Below, piece after piece: positions 16,037-25,386 of a stretch of DNA of 49,572 bases. A program made the position numbers and the translations under genes. The notes below the pieces were generated by a model. The model was not told where the DNA came from. It saw nothing but the letters and a program-made list of their open reading frames with translations, and made no database searches. Source of the stretch: Bacteroidales bacterium (GTDB taxonomy: Bacteria > Bacteroidota > Bacteroidia > Bacteroidales > Muribaculaceae); NCBI GenBank assembly GCA_900769345.1, contig CAAGGJ010000118.1, positions 1-49,572 on the forward strand, read 5' to 3'. Position 1 is the first letter of the stretch. Every line of letters begins with the position of its first letter.

Positions 16037-17701
16037 ATGTGCGGAATAGTAGCAGCATTCGGACAAAAGATTGGCACTCCTGCCATGCGTGAACAGATAT
16101 TGGCAATGTCGAAACGTATTCGTCACCGCGGACCGGATTGGTCGGGCATTCATATGTCGGAAAACGCCATAATGGCGCATGAACGCCTCTCTATCGTCGA
16201 CCCTCAATCGGGCGGACAACCTCTGAAAAATGTGGAAGGCGACCGAATCCTCACCGTCAACGGCGAAATCTACAATCATCTCGACATCCGAGCTGAGTTC
16301 GGAGACTCTTATCAGTTCCTCACCGGTAGCGACTGCGAGGTGGTGCTGGCTCTTTACGACCGTTACGGCGAGGACTTCCTCGAAAAACTTAGCGGGATAT
16401 TTGCTTTCGCTCTCTACGACGAAACACGCGACTTCTTTATGGTGGCTCGCGACCCTATAGGCGTTATTCCTCTTTATATGGGATTCGACGACCACGGCAA
16501 CACTTTCTTCGCTTCTGAACTCAAGGCGCTCGAGGGCTATTGCAAGGAGATTGAACCGTTCTTGCCTGGACACGTCTACACTTCATCTTCGCGCACCATG
16601 AAGCGCTGGTACCATCGTCCTTGGACTGAATACGATGCCGTTAAGGACAAGGTTTCTGACATTGACCGTCTTCGCGACGCCCTCGAAGATGCCGTTAAGC
16701 GCCAACTCATGAGCGACGTGCCTTATGGCGTGCTGCTCTCGGGCGGTCTCGACTCTTCGGTCATCTCGGCTATCGCCAACAAGTTCTCGCGCCGCCGTAT
16801 CGAGACTCAAAGCCAGCAGGAGGCTTGGTGGCCTCGCCTGCACTCGTTCGCCGTGGGATTAAAGGGCGCACCTGACCTCGCCGCCGCCCGCAAGGTGGCT
16901 GACTTCATCGGCACTGTGCACCACGAGATTAACTACACTGTTCAGGAGGGCCTCGACGCCATCCGCGACGTGATTTACTATATCGAAACCTACGACGTCA
17001 CCACCGTACGAGCTTCTACTCCTATGTATCTGCTCGCTCGTGTCATCAAGTCGATGGGCATCAAGATGGTGCTTTCGGGCGAAGGCGCCGACGAAATTTT
17101 CGGCGGCTACCTCTATTTCCATAAAGCGCCTAACGCTAAGGAGTTTCACGACGAAACGGTGCGAAAACTCAGCAAACTCCATCTCTACGACTGTCTCCGC
17201 GCCAACAAGTCACTTTCAGCTTGGGGCGTTGAAGGTCGCGTGCCTTTCCTCGACAAGGAATTTCTTGATGTTGCTATGTCGCTCAACCCGGCCGACAAAA
17301 TGTCGCGCGAGGGTAAGATGGAAAAGTGGATTCTCCGCAAGGCTTTCGAGGACTATATCCCTAAAGAAATCGCTTGGCGCCAGAAGGAGCAGTTCTCCGA
17401 CGGCGTGGGATACAGCTGGATCGATTCTCTCAAGGAAATCACGGCTTCTAAGGTCACTGATGAGATGATGAGCAAAGCGCATCTGCGTTTCCCGGTCAAC
17501 ACACCGCGCAACAAGGAGGAATATTACTACCGCTCTATCTTCGAGGAGCACTTCCCTTCGCAGACTGCCGCGCAATGTGTGCCTTCTGTGCCTTCTGTGG
17601 CTTGCAGCACCGCCGAAGCCTTGGCTTGGGACGCTGCTTTTGCCAATATGAACGAGCCTTCCGGCCGCGCCATCAAGGGCGTTCACAACGACTCTTATTA
17701 A
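16037..17701 (+). CDS. asnB: Asparagine synthase B (glutamine-hydrolysing)
   Basis: The product is 554 residues and starts MCGIVAAFG, so Cys2 is the glutaminase nucleophile after removal of Met. The class II amidotransferase domain covers about 1-190 (RHRGPDWSG, VNGEIYNH and GSDCE motifs). The synthetase domain begins near 210 with the ATP-binding loop SGGLDSS at 235-241 and the KMVLSGEGADEIFGGY segment. It makes asparagine from aspartate, glutamine and ATP in the cytoplasm. The length is that of E. coli AsnB. The C terminus has a short Val-Pro-Ser repeat, coded by repeats of GTGCCTTCT. Confidence 0.97.
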   Translation: MCGIVAAFGQKIGTPAMREQILAMSKRIRHRGPDWSGIHMSENAIMAHERLSIVDPQSGGQPLKNVEGDRILTVNGEIYNHLDIRAEFGDSYQFLTGSDCEVVLALYDRYGEDFLEKLSGIFAFALYDETRDFFMVARDPIGVIPLYMGFDDHGNTFFASELKALEGYCKEIEPFLPGHVYTSSSRTMKRWYHRPWTEYDAVKDKVSDIDRLRDALEDAVKRQLMSDVPYGVLLSGGLDSSVISAIANKFSRRRIETQSQQEAWWPRLHSFAVGLKGAPDLAAARKVADFIGTVHHEINYTVQEGLDAIRDVIYYIETYDVTTVRASTPMYLLARVIKSMGIKMVLSGEGADEIFGGYLYFHKAPNAKEFHDETVRKLSKLHLYDCLRANKSLSAWGVEGRVPFLDKEFLDVAMSLNPADKMSREGKMEKWILRKAFEDYIPKEIAWRQKEQFSDGVGYSWIDSLKEITASKVTDEMMSKAHLRFPVNTPRNKEEYYYRSIFEEHFPSQTAAQCVPSVPSVACSTAEALAWDAAFANMNEPSGRAIKGVHNDSY

Positions 17702-17732
17702 TCATCTTTATATTTTTGCGAAAACCAAACAT

Positions 17733-17760
17733 ATAAGGTGCGCTTTCGAGCGCACCTTAT
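17733..17760 (+). terminator. Terminator of asnB
   Basis: A perfect 12-bp stem, ATAAGGTGCGCT (17,733-17,744) with AGCGCACCTTAT (17,749-17,760), is closed by a stable TTCG tetraloop and followed by TATTATTTC. It begins about 30 bp after the asnB stop codon. Confidence 0.8.
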
Positions 17761-17785
17761 TATTATTTCAATATTACTTATGAAA

Positions 17786-17820
17786 ATCCCCCACAACAGT
17801 ATCAAACCGCTGTAGGGGAA
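17786..17820 (-). terminator. Terminator after nrdG
   Basis: On the minus strand CCCCTACAG pairs, with bulged bases, to CTGTTGTGGGG and is followed by GATTTTC. It lies 58 bp beyond the nrdG stop codon and faces the asnB terminator, as expected for convergent genes. The stem is imperfect. Confidence 0.45.
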
Positions 17821-17877
17821 GTCTCAAATTTATAATGAACTAAGTGAAATTTTTGCTTTCATTAGCCGCAAGGTGGC

Positions 17878-18372
17878 TTACATGTACTCTTCGAGCAACA
17901 CTATCTCGCCTGTTTCGAGCGATTTCTTCACATCTATGATGCGCTGATTGCCGCTGCCTCTGAACCGCAGCGAAATGTCGCGCCGCGCAAGCTCAAAAGG
18001 GCTGTCCACAAGCACATCTACTTGCTCCAACAGTGGCATATAGCGCGCATCTCCCACTATATCTTCGTAGCGAAATCCGGTGTAGCACCAGATGGTCTTG
18101 CCCATGCGCTGCTTGATGGTTTGCGCCAACTTTGCCGCTTCCTCGGCTTGATACATAGGGTCGCCGCCGCTGAAGGTGACGTTGAAATCGTCGTATTCGA
18201 GCACTGCCATCACATCGTCTTCGCTCCAGTCGCGCCCGGCTTCAAAACTCCACGATTGTGGATTATGACACCCTTCGCAGGCATGTCGGCAACCGGCAAA
18301 ATATATCGAATCGCGTAGTCCGGGGCCGTCTACCGTTGTACCTTGCTTTATATCGATTATTCGCAATGCCAT
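17878..18372 (-). CDS. nrdG: Anaerobic ribonucleotide reductase activating enzyme
   Basis: The frame is open to 18,456, but the start MALRIIDIKQGTTVDGPGLRDSIYFAGC at 18,372 matches the family. It gives 164 residues and lies 13 bp after the nrdD stop codon, whereas the longer form would overlap nrdD. The radical-SAM cluster motif is CRHACEGC (CX3CX2C). It uses S-adenosylmethionine and a 4Fe-4S cluster to create the glycyl radical on NrdD. Co-transcription with nrdD is very likely. Confidence 0.95.
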   Translation of the reverse strand: MALRIIDIKQGTTVDGPGLRDSIYFAGCRHACEGCHNPQSWSFEAGRDWSEDDVMAVLEYDDFNVTFSGGDPMYQAEEAAKLAQTIKQRMGKTIWCYTGFRYEDIVGDARYMPLLEQVDVLVDSPFELARRDISLRFRGSGNQRIIDVKKSLETGEIVLLEEYM

Positions 18373-18385
18373 GGCTCTATGTCGC

Positions 18386-20593
18386 TTATTTGTGCACCAC
18401 GCGGTCGCGTAGTTCGGCAAGTTTTGCCGAGTTCCAGCGGTCGGTGGTTCCCACAAGGTAACCTGTGATGCGCTGCAAGCGGTCGATGTTCTTGCTGCCG
18501 CATACAGGACACTCCTTCAAGCCTTCTTGCGAGTCTTCATGTCCGCAGTCCATGCAGCGGTTGCGATTATGATTCACCGAGCCATATCCTATGTTATACT
18601 TGTCCATCAAGTCCACTATCTGCATCACTGCTTCGGGGTTGTGGGTGGCATCGCCGTCGATTTCTACATAGAATATGTGTCCACCACGCTCCAATTCGTG
18701 ATATGGTGCTTCGATTTCGGCCTTATGTCGTGGACTGCAGTGGTAATACACGGGCACGTGGCTCGAATTGGTGTAATAGTCCTTGTCGGTGATGCCGGGC
18801 ACCACGCCAAATTTCTTACGGTCTTGCTTGGTGAAGCGTCCCGAAAGGCCTTCTGCCGGTGTGGCAAGCACACTGAAGTTGTGCTGATAGCGCTCTGAGA
18901 AGTCGTTGGCTCGGTCGCGCATATAGGTCACTATCTTGAGTCCGAGTGCTTGCGCTTCTTCGCTCTCGCCATGATGCTTGCCCACAAGGGCTATCAAACA
19001 TTCGGCAAGTCCTATGAAACCTATGCCGAGGGTGCCTTGATTGATTACCGGTTGTATGGTGTCGTTGCTCTTGAGGCTGCTGCCGCCGTTCCACAATTTC
19101 GACATCAACAGTGGGAATTGCTTCACAAGGGCTGTCTTTTGGAAGTCGTAGCGTTCGCACAACTGTTGTGCCGCCACTTCGAGCATATTGTCGAGTTTGG
19201 CAAAGAATGTATCGATGCGCTGCTGCTTGTTTTCTATTTCGCGGCACTCGAGGGCGAGTTTCACTATATTGATGGTCGAGAACGAGAGGTTGCCGCGTCC
19301 CACCGAGGTCTTTTCGCCAAATCGGTTCTCAAACACGCGGGTGCGGCATCCCATTGTGGCTATTTCATATTTATAGCGCTCGGGATCGTCGGCTCTCCAC
19401 TTTTCGTGATAGTTATAGGTGGCATCAAGGTTCACAAAGTTGGGGAAGAATCGGCGGGCTGTAACCTTGCATGCCAGTTTATAGAGGTCATAGTTGCGGT
19501 CTTCAGGGAGATAACTTACACCTTTCTTCTTCTTCCATATCTGTATCGGGAAGATGGCTGTAGCGCCATTGCCCACGCCTTCGTAGGTGGAGTTGAGCAG
19601 TTCGCGTATGATGCAGCGACCTTCTGCCGATGTGTCAGTACCGTAGTTTATCGAACTGAACACCACTTGGTTACCTCCACGCGAGTGGATGGTGTTCATA
19701 TTGTGTATAAATGCTTCCATCGATTGGTGCACGCGTGCCACGGTGCGATTGATGGCGTGCTGAAGCACTCGTTCATCGCCGGTTAAGCCGTTAAGGTCTT
19801 TGGCGATATAGTCGTCTATCTCTACATTATAGAGACTTGAGTGGTCGTAGCCGTCAAATTTCTCTATGTCCTTCAATTCTTCTATCAATGAGGCGCGCAC
19901 AAATGGTGCCAAATAGAAGTCGAATGCCGGTATGGCTTGACCGCCATGCATCTCGTTTTGTGCGGTCTCAAGCGATATACAGGCTATCACACTGGCTGTC
20001 TCGATGCGCTTTGCAGGTCGCGACTCTCCATGCCCTGCTGCAAATCCGTATTTCAATATATTGTCGAGCGGATGCTGAACGCAGGTCAAACTCTTGGTGG
20101 GATAGTAATCCTTGTCGTGAACATGCAGATAGTTGCCGCGTACTGCTTCTTTGGCCTCGGGCGACAATAAATAGTCGTCGACAAACTTCTTGGTGGTCTC
20201 GCTGGCAAACTTCATTATCATTCCTGCCGGACTGTCGGCATTCATGTTGGCGTTTTCGCGAGTTACATCGTTGTTCTTGGCATTGATGATTTCCAAAAAT
20301 ATGTCGCGGGTCTTGGCATTTCGCGCTATGCGGCGCATGTCGCGATACGCGATATACTTTTTCGCCACTTCCTTGCGCGAACTCTTCATCAATTCTTCTT
20401 CCACCATGTCTTGTATCTGCTCCACCTCCATGTTTTCTTTTCCCTTGGCGGTGATGCGATCCACGATGCGCATAATCAAGCTTTCGTCTTCGCCCTTCTC
20501 GGTCTGAAGCATGGCTTTGCGTATAGCGGCTTTAACTTTCTCTTCGTTATAGCCCACAATTCGCCCATCTCGTTTTACGACGGTCTGTATCAT
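18386..20593 (-). CDS. nrdD: Anaerobic ribonucleoside-triphosphate reductase
   Basis: The product is 735 residues. An ATP-cone at 1-95 (VVKRDGRIVGYNEEKVKAAIRKAM) senses ATP/dATP. The class III reductase barrel follows, then four zinc-binding cysteines CMDCGHE...CPVCG around 668-690 and the glycyl-radical motif RITGYL with Gly711. It reduces NTPs to dNTPs without oxygen, using formate as the reductant in this class. The presence of nrdDG fits a gut anaerobe. Confidence 0.97.
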   Translation of the reverse strand: MIQTVVKRDGRIVGYNEEKVKAAIRKAMLQTEKGEDESLIMRIVDRITAKGKENMEVEQIQDMVEEELMKSSRKEVAKKYIAYRDMRRIARNAKTRDIFLEIINAKNNDVTRENANMNADSPAGMIMKFASETTKKFVDDYLLSPEAKEAVRGNYLHVHDKDYYPTKSLTCVQHPLDNILKYGFAAGHGESRPAKRIETASVIACISLETAQNEMHGGQAIPAFDFYLAPFVRASLIEELKDIEKFDGYDHSSLYNVEIDDYIAKDLNGLTGDERVLQHAINRTVARVHQSMEAFIHNMNTIHSRGGNQVVFSSINYGTDTSAEGRCIIRELLNSTYEGVGNGATAIFPIQIWKKKKGVSYLPEDRNYDLYKLACKVTARRFFPNFVNLDATYNYHEKWRADDPERYKYEIATMGCRTRVFENRFGEKTSVGRGNLSFSTINIVKLALECREIENKQQRIDTFFAKLDNMLEVAAQQLCERYDFQKTALVKQFPLLMSKLWNGGSSLKSNDTIQPVINQGTLGIGFIGLAECLIALVGKHHGESEEAQALGLKIVTYMRDRANDFSERYQHNFSVLATPAEGLSGRFTKQDRKKFGVVPGITDKDYYTNSSHVPVYYHCSPRHKAEIEAPYHELERGGHIFYVEIDGDATHNPEAVMQIVDLMDKYNIGYGSVNHNRNRCMDCGHEDSQEGLKECPVCGSKNIDRLQRITGYLVGTTDRWNSAKLAELRDRVVHK

Positions 20594-21046
20594 TTTTTCG
20601 ATTCTGTTTATGTGTAATTTATTGGGTGTTTCGTAATTAGTTTTCTCGTTCTCTTCAGAGTCTTCGGTCGCCCTCGCCTCTTACTGCTACCTGTCTTTTT
20701 TTGACGATTACAAAGCTATACAAATCTTCGCATTTTCGCAATACTTACCCCAATAAATTTTTCAAAAATTTTCGTTTTAGAAAACTTTTCACCCTATCAA
20801 AAATTTCAACTCGTTGATTTTTAGTTATTTAAAAATATTTTTAGAAAACTTCATCTATTCAATCGCTTTACAAAATAATATTTTTGTATTTCTTATGCAA
20901 CATACAATGCAAATAAATTAACAATTTTAACACCTCGCCCGCGCAACTCTTTTGCGCACCGTTTTCTCTCGTTATTCACGAGGCATTTCCATGGCTTTGA
21001 CTGGGTAAAAATTGTGAGATGGTATGTGTGTTTCGGGCGTGTATCG
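20594..21046. other. Intergenic region between the antiporter gene and nrdD
   Basis: This 453-bp gap holds the nrdDG promoter and a very AT-rich stretch (20,760-20,930) with repeated AAAATTTT and TTTAGAAAACTT words. A small hairpin GCGCAA-N5-TTGCGC lies at 20,941-20,957. The hairpin lies 90 bp after the antiporter stop codon but has no following T-run, so its role as a terminator is doubtful. I see no gene here. Confidence 0.5.
20711..20741 (-). promoter_or_regulatory. Promoter of nrdDG
   Basis: On the minus strand TTG (20,741-20,739) and TAGCTTTG (20,718-20,711) are 20 bp apart, matching the Bacteroidetes consensus. The start near 20,704 gives a leader of about 110 nt before nrdD. Confidence 0.7.
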
Positions 21047-23209
21047 CTATCCGTTTCGCCACTTTTTTACATATTTTTTCGCTCCTATCCACCATACGCG
21101 TGTCTTGCGGGTGAATATCGATGCCGATGAGTTAATGTCGCTGGTCATCGGGTCGCTGAACGACACGAGTTGCGGCGACTCGCCAAACTGTTCGGGGAAT
21201 ACCCATAGCATATTGGTGTGCGAGAAATAGCGCCCGAGTAGTCCGGGAAGGTCGTCCATCACGCTGTTGAACGAAAGTGAGGTGTGGCGGGCGCCTATCA
21301 CCACCAGCAGGTCGTCGTCTTGCAAGCGATTGGCAAGCAATGCAAAGTCTTCCCACTCGGTGAAACTGCGATATTCTTGGGTCACATCTATCAATTCGTT
21401 ATGTATCACGCCTCTTATGAGCGGCTTAATGGCTAAGTCGCACTCAAATATCAGTTCACAGCCCACTCTCGAAGCAAGTGTTGCCACTCTTATCACCCAT
21501 GCCTCAAAGCCGGTCTCAAACTCGGCTTTCTTGGGCACTACCACCACCATGCGGGTGATGGTGTTGATGGGTGTGTAGCAACGCGATATTATCACCATCT
21601 TATTGGTGTCGCGAAGCAGGGATTCTATTTTGCTTCCGAGATAACTGTCGGTCATCATACCGTTGCGCAAGTGCATGCCCACCACCACATCGCTTATGTC
21701 GCGCTCTTTTATCACGTTCACTATGCCGGCTGTGGTGTTCAGGTCGTAGCGTTCTATCGACTGCATCTGCACATTGGCTCCCGCTGCTGCATTGCCGGCA
21801 AGCTTCAGCGCATTTTCGCCTATCGCCTTGCTCTGCGGTGTGTTGTCGTTTCGCACATGGAGTGCGAACAGCGATTCTGATGTCACTTTGCGCTTCATCA
21901 TCAATGCCAAATCCACTAAGCTCGATGCCGTAACGGGATTGCTCACTGCCACAAGGGTGCTCATATTATGTCTGCGCGGCGAGGTCGACGACTCCAGTCC
22001 TTGCGTGAGCATCTGCAACTTCACTTGTGCTGCCGCACCTGAGGTAACTATCGGTGCTATGGCGCAGGTCACCAATATCATCACCACTGTGCCGTTGAGC
22101 ATCGTGGTGTCCAGCATGCGACTTCCGTCGGGCAATATCATGTTATAGCCTATTGTCACCACTGCCAATGCCACTGCTGTGTGGGCTGTGGTCAACCCGA
22201 ACATCACTTGGCGCTCGCTCGAGGGCATCTTGAAGGCTTTCTGCGCTGCATACGCTGCCACCCACTTGCTCAGCAATGCCACCACAAGCATTATCACCGA
22301 CACCACTATGGTGTCGCGCTGCATTATCACTTGCACGTCTACCATCATTCCCACGCCTATCAGAAAATATGGTATAAACAGTGCATTACCCACAAACTCT
22401 ATGCGGCTCATCAAGGGCGACACATTGGGCACAAACTTATTGAGCAACAGGCCTGAATAGAACGCGCCAAGCACTGCTTCGAGCCCTATCACTTGTGCCA
22501 ACCACGATGCCAGGAACACCATGGCAAGTACATATACATATTGTGTCACATTGTCGCTGTAGGTCTTAAAAAACCATCGCGACAGGCGGGGATAAACGTA
22601 TAGCAGCACTAAGCAATACATGCCCAGTTTTGCCAATATCCATAGCAGATTCGATACCTCAAAGCCTCCGGTCTTATTGATGTCGACCGTGGTAGCAAGC
22701 ACGAGCAGTGATCCTATCACCGCCACTATGGTGCCCACTATCGCTATCAGCACGGCGCGATTTTTGGTGATGCCAAATCGAGCCACCACCGGATATGGTA
22801 TCAATGTGTGTGAGGCAAACATCGACGCCAACAGCAATGATACGGTCCAACTGAGTCCAAGCAGATACACACTGGCTATTGTGCCCATCGCCATAGGTAT
22901 CAAGAATGTAAGCAACCCGAAGCCCACGCCTTTACTCAGGTTGCGCTTCAGGTGATACATATCTATCTCAAGACCTGCCAGGAACATCAAGTAGAGCAAG
23001 CCCACTTGTCCGAATATCTCAAAACTGCTGTCGCGTTCGAGCAGATTAAACCCGTAGGGACCCACTATCACGCCTGCCACTATCAGTCCCACTATATGCG
23101 GCACACGTATCATATTCAGCAATATCGGCGCAATAAGTATTATCACCAGCACGATAAAAAATATCAGCACCGGATTAGATATCATTGCAGGTATTGCCAT
23201 TGCATCCAT
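21047..23209 (-). CDS. CPA2-family cation/proton antiporter with C-terminal cytoplasmic domains
   Basis: The product is 720 residues. Residues 1 to about 395 contain some 12 hydrophobic membrane segments in Kef/NhaS-type order, including IVGLIVAGVIVGPYGFNLL and YLMFLAGLEIDM, the family hallmarks. The remaining 320 residues are soluble and look like two universal-stress-protein-like repeats (STLVAVSNPVTASSLVDLALMMK; DDLLVVIGARHTSLSFNSVM). It probably exchanges Na+ or K+ for protons across the inner membrane, with the C-terminal part regulating it. The transported ion cannot be read from sequence. It has its own promoter at 23,239-23,269. Confidence 0.85.
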   Translation of the reverse strand: MDAMAIPAMISNPVLIFFIVLVIILIAPILLNMIRVPHIVGLIVAGVIVGPYGFNLLERDSSFEIFGQVGLLYLMFLAGLEIDMYHLKRNLSKGVGFGLLTFLIPMAMGTIASVYLLGLSWTVSLLLASMFASHTLIPYPVVARFGITKNRAVLIAIVGTIVAVIGSLLVLATTVDINKTGGFEVSNLLWILAKLGMYCLVLLYVYPRLSRWFFKTYSDNVTQYVYVLAMVFLASWLAQVIGLEAVLGAFYSGLLLNKFVPNVSPLMSRIEFVGNALFIPYFLIGVGMMVDVQVIMQRDTIVVSVIMLVVALLSKWVAAYAAQKAFKMPSSERQVMFGLTTAHTAVALAVVTIGYNMILPDGSRMLDTTMLNGTVVMILVTCAIAPIVTSGAAAQVKLQMLTQGLESSTSPRRHNMSTLVAVSNPVTASSLVDLALMMKRKVTSESLFALHVRNDNTPQSKAIGENALKLAGNAAAGANVQMQSIERYDLNTTAGIVNVIKERDISDVVVGMHLRNGMMTDSYLGSKIESLLRDTNKMVIISRCYTPINTITRMVVVVPKKAEFETGFEAWVIRVATLASRVGCELIFECDLAIKPLIRGVIHNELIDVTQEYRSFTEWEDFALLANRLQDDDLLVVIGARHTSLSFNSVMDDLPGLLGRYFSHTNMLWVFPEQFGESPQLVSFSDPMTSDINSSASIFTRKTRVWWIGAKKYVKKWRNG

Positions 23210-23238
23210 CTCGTTTTAAGTTAAGGTTTATCCCATAA

Positions 23239-23269
23239 CAAAGGTAATACTTTTTCCACTTCCGTGCAA
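23239..23269 (-). promoter_or_regulatory. Promoter of the antiporter gene
   Basis: On the minus strand TTG (23,269-23,267) is 20 bp from TACCTTTG (23,246-23,239). The start would be near 23,232, giving a leader of only about 22 nt. Confidence 0.7.
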
Positions 23270-23324
23270 TATACCTCCAAGCCAAAAATTCCAACTTCAC
23301 CACTTCTGTTGCCTCTCATTATTC

Positions 23325-23395
23325 GATGATGAGGGAGAGGGCTTTTCCCGAGGCGGCTCCGCTCGCCTCTCCCTTGCGCCCACTCTCTCATCATC
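23325..23395. repeat. Inverted-repeat element (MITE- or REP-like)
   Basis: The outer arm GATGATGAGGGAGAG (23,325-23,339) is complementary, with one internal mismatch, to the arm around 23,382-23,395 (CTCTCATCATC). An inner stem GAGGCG/CGCCTC (23,350-23,355 and 23,364-23,369) lies between them. The element is GC-rich compared with its surroundings and sits between the kinase stop codon and the antiporter promoter. No transposase is present, so it could be a terminator-like or dispersed repeat element. Confidence 0.45.
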
Positions 23396-23455
23396 TCATT
23401 GCCCTGCTTAGGACTTTTTTAAGACGAGTGGGATAACTCTCAAAAATGAAAGTTG

Positions 23456-25324
23456 TTACTTGGAAAGGCAAAGACGGAAACCTATGAGGCACCAGCGCTC
23501 GTCGGGGTCGAGGCCGTAACGGAGCGACGAGCGACCGTCCCTAGCATTGCTGAGCCAGCTACCGCCACGGTACACACGATGAGAGCCATCACTTGCTCCT
23601 TTCGGATTATCCTGTGCATTGCTGCTATAACTTCCATACCAATCGCTGCACCATTCCCACACATTTCCGCTCATATCATAGATGCCAAGTTCGTTGGGGC
23701 TTTTTGTTCCTACCTCATGTGTCTTGCTGCCGGAATTGCCGTCATACCAAGATACATCGCCAAGCGTGTTACTGCCGCTATATTTATAACCGCGACTCTT
23801 AATGCCTCCTCGAGCTGCATATTCCCACTCTGCTTCGGTGGGCAGACGAAAATTCTTGCCGGTCAAAGAATTCAATTTCTTTATAAACTCTTGGCAATCG
23901 TTCCATGACACACATTCAACAGGCTTGTTATCTCCTTTGGAACTACTTGGATTGTTGCCCATCACCGCTTTCCAAAGCGCTTGAGTAACTTCGGTCTTAC
24001 CTATATAGTAGTCCGACAACGTCACCTTATGAGCCGGTTTCTCATCATCCCAAGCATCCGCACCTTGCTCACTCGTTGCGCCCATAGTAAATGGTCCTCC
24101 TTGAACCTCCACCATTTGAAATGACACACCATTAACTGTAAATTCCTGGATGTTTGGAGTATACGAAGAAGTTCCGAATGTCAGTGATGGAGGAATATTA
24201 ATTAGCGCATTAACTCCCACTCCTGCCAACGCTATGACTACTATTGCCGCCACTGCCCACAAAATAATCTTTTTGAGCTTTGCTCGGCGTGCCTTATTAT
24301 CCTCTTCCCTTTTGCACCCTGACACTTCTTCTTGCGCTTTGCGCTGTTCGGCTGCTTTTTGCTCTGCCTGGCGCTTCGCTTCTGCCTCTTTTTGGCGTTT
24401 TTCTTCTTCGGTTTTTTGCGTCTCGGCGGTCAATACGGTGACTTCATCGTCTTTTTTATCAAGGTTCTTTAAGAATTCTTCCACACTTTGGGTGCGCTTA
24501 CTGCGAGTTTGCATTGCTGCTTCTATGGCACTTACCACCGACACCGACACACCTTTTACTCGCAATTCTTCTACCGGCAGACCTTCGTCTTGAACCACGA
24601 TAGCCTCCGGTGGAGTGTTGCCTGTAAGCAACTTGAACAATGTAGCCGCCAAAGCATACACATCGCTCTGTGGCGAGAATGTCTGAACTCCGTTTTTCTG
24701 ATACTGCTCGCTCGGTGAATAGCCATCACAAATGCCTACCGGAGTGGTGGTGGTCCCTTCCGATGTAGCTGCATCATATTGCTTGGCTACTCCGAAATCT
24801 ATCACCTGTATCTTGCCATTATCGCTGCGCTTCATCAAGTTGCCGGGCTTGATATCCAGATGGTTGATGCTCTTGCTATGTATATAGGTAAGTGCACTGC
24901 CCACTTCTTTGATATAGCCTATTGCTTCTTCTTCGGGGATAGCGCCGCGACGCTTAATCATATCTCCCAACGACTCACCTTCGATATAATCCATCACATA
25001 ATACGCCGTGCCGTTTTCCTCGAAAATATCGAAAATCTTTACGATATTGGGGTGATCGAGTTTCGCTATATTTCGAGCTTCTTTAAGGAACTTCTCGCGG
25101 AATTTACTTACCGTTTCACGGCTCGACTCTGTGCCGAGCGTTACGTGGCTCGTAGCACCATCACGCTCACAGAATTCCTTCATAAAGAACTCCTTTATTG
25201 CCACATTTCGCTCGAGCATAGTCTGCTCCGCCAAGTAGGTGATGCCAAACCCTCCCTGACCGAGCACTTTGAGTATCTTATATTTGCCACCTTGAAGCGT
25301 GGTGTTGGGTTGAAGCGCCTGCAT
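23456..25324 (-). CDS. Membrane Ser/Thr protein kinase with external FGE-like domain
   Basis: The product is 622 residues. The N-terminal kinase domain (14-285) has the glycine loop GQGGFGITY, the lysine in VAIKEF (Lys44), the catalytic HLDIKPGN (155-162) and DFG (177-179), so it should be active. A Lys/Glu/Ala-rich coiled linker (300-350) leads to one membrane helix (353-374). Residues 400-622 form a formylglycine-generating-enzyme/sulfatase-modifying (SUMF1) domain: GGPFTMGATS, LPTEAEWEYAARGG, GNVWEWCSDW, RVYRGGSW. The paired catalytic cysteines of true FGE are absent near SSLRYGLDPDERW, so this part is probably a ligand-sensing fold outside the inner membrane. It follows serB by 62 bp. Its substrates are unknown. 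Confidence 0.88.
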   Translation of the reverse strand: MQALQPNTTLQGGKYKILKVLGQGGFGITYLAEQTMLERNVAIKEFFMKEFCERDGATSHVTLGTESSRETVSKFREKFLKEARNIAKLDHPNIVKIFDIFEENGTAYYVMDYIEGESLGDMIKRRGAIPEEEAIGYIKEVGSALTYIHSKSINHLDIKPGNLMKRSDNGKIQVIDFGVAKQYDAATSEGTTTTPVGICDGYSPSEQYQKNGVQTFSPQSDVYALAATLFKLLTGNTPPEAIVVQDEGLPVEELRVKGVSVSVVSAIEAAMQTRSKRTQSVEEFLKNLDKKDDEVTVLTAETQKTEEEKRQKEAEAKRQAEQKAAEQRKAQEEVSGCKREEDNKARRAKLKKIILWAVAAIVVIALAGVGVNALINIPPSLTFGTSSYTPNIQEFTVNGVSFQMVEVQGGPFTMGATSEQGADAWDDEKPAHKVTLSDYYIGKTEVTQALWKAVMGNNPSSSKGDNKPVECVSWNDCQEFIKKLNSLTGKNFRLPTEAEWEYAARGGIKSRGYKYSGSNTLGDVSWYDGNSGSKTHEVGTKSPNELGIYDMSGNVWEWCSDWYGSYSSNAQDNPKGASDGSHRVYRGGSWLSNARDGRSSLRYGLDPDERWCLIGFRLCLSK

Positions 25325-25386
25325 ATGTTTCGAATATCTCCTAAAAAGTTTCCAAATATTGACTAAAGTATAGATTCGCGGGCGGG

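Noticed and set aside
16583..17686. Long minus-strand frames opposite asnB
   Set aside because: They mirror a strongly coding plus-strand gene with biased codon use and have no independent motifs.
20941..20957. Hairpin GCGCAA-N5-TTGCGC as a terminator for the antiporter gene
   Set aside because: The stem is only 6 bp and no T-run follows on the minus strand; kept only as a note in the intergenic entry.
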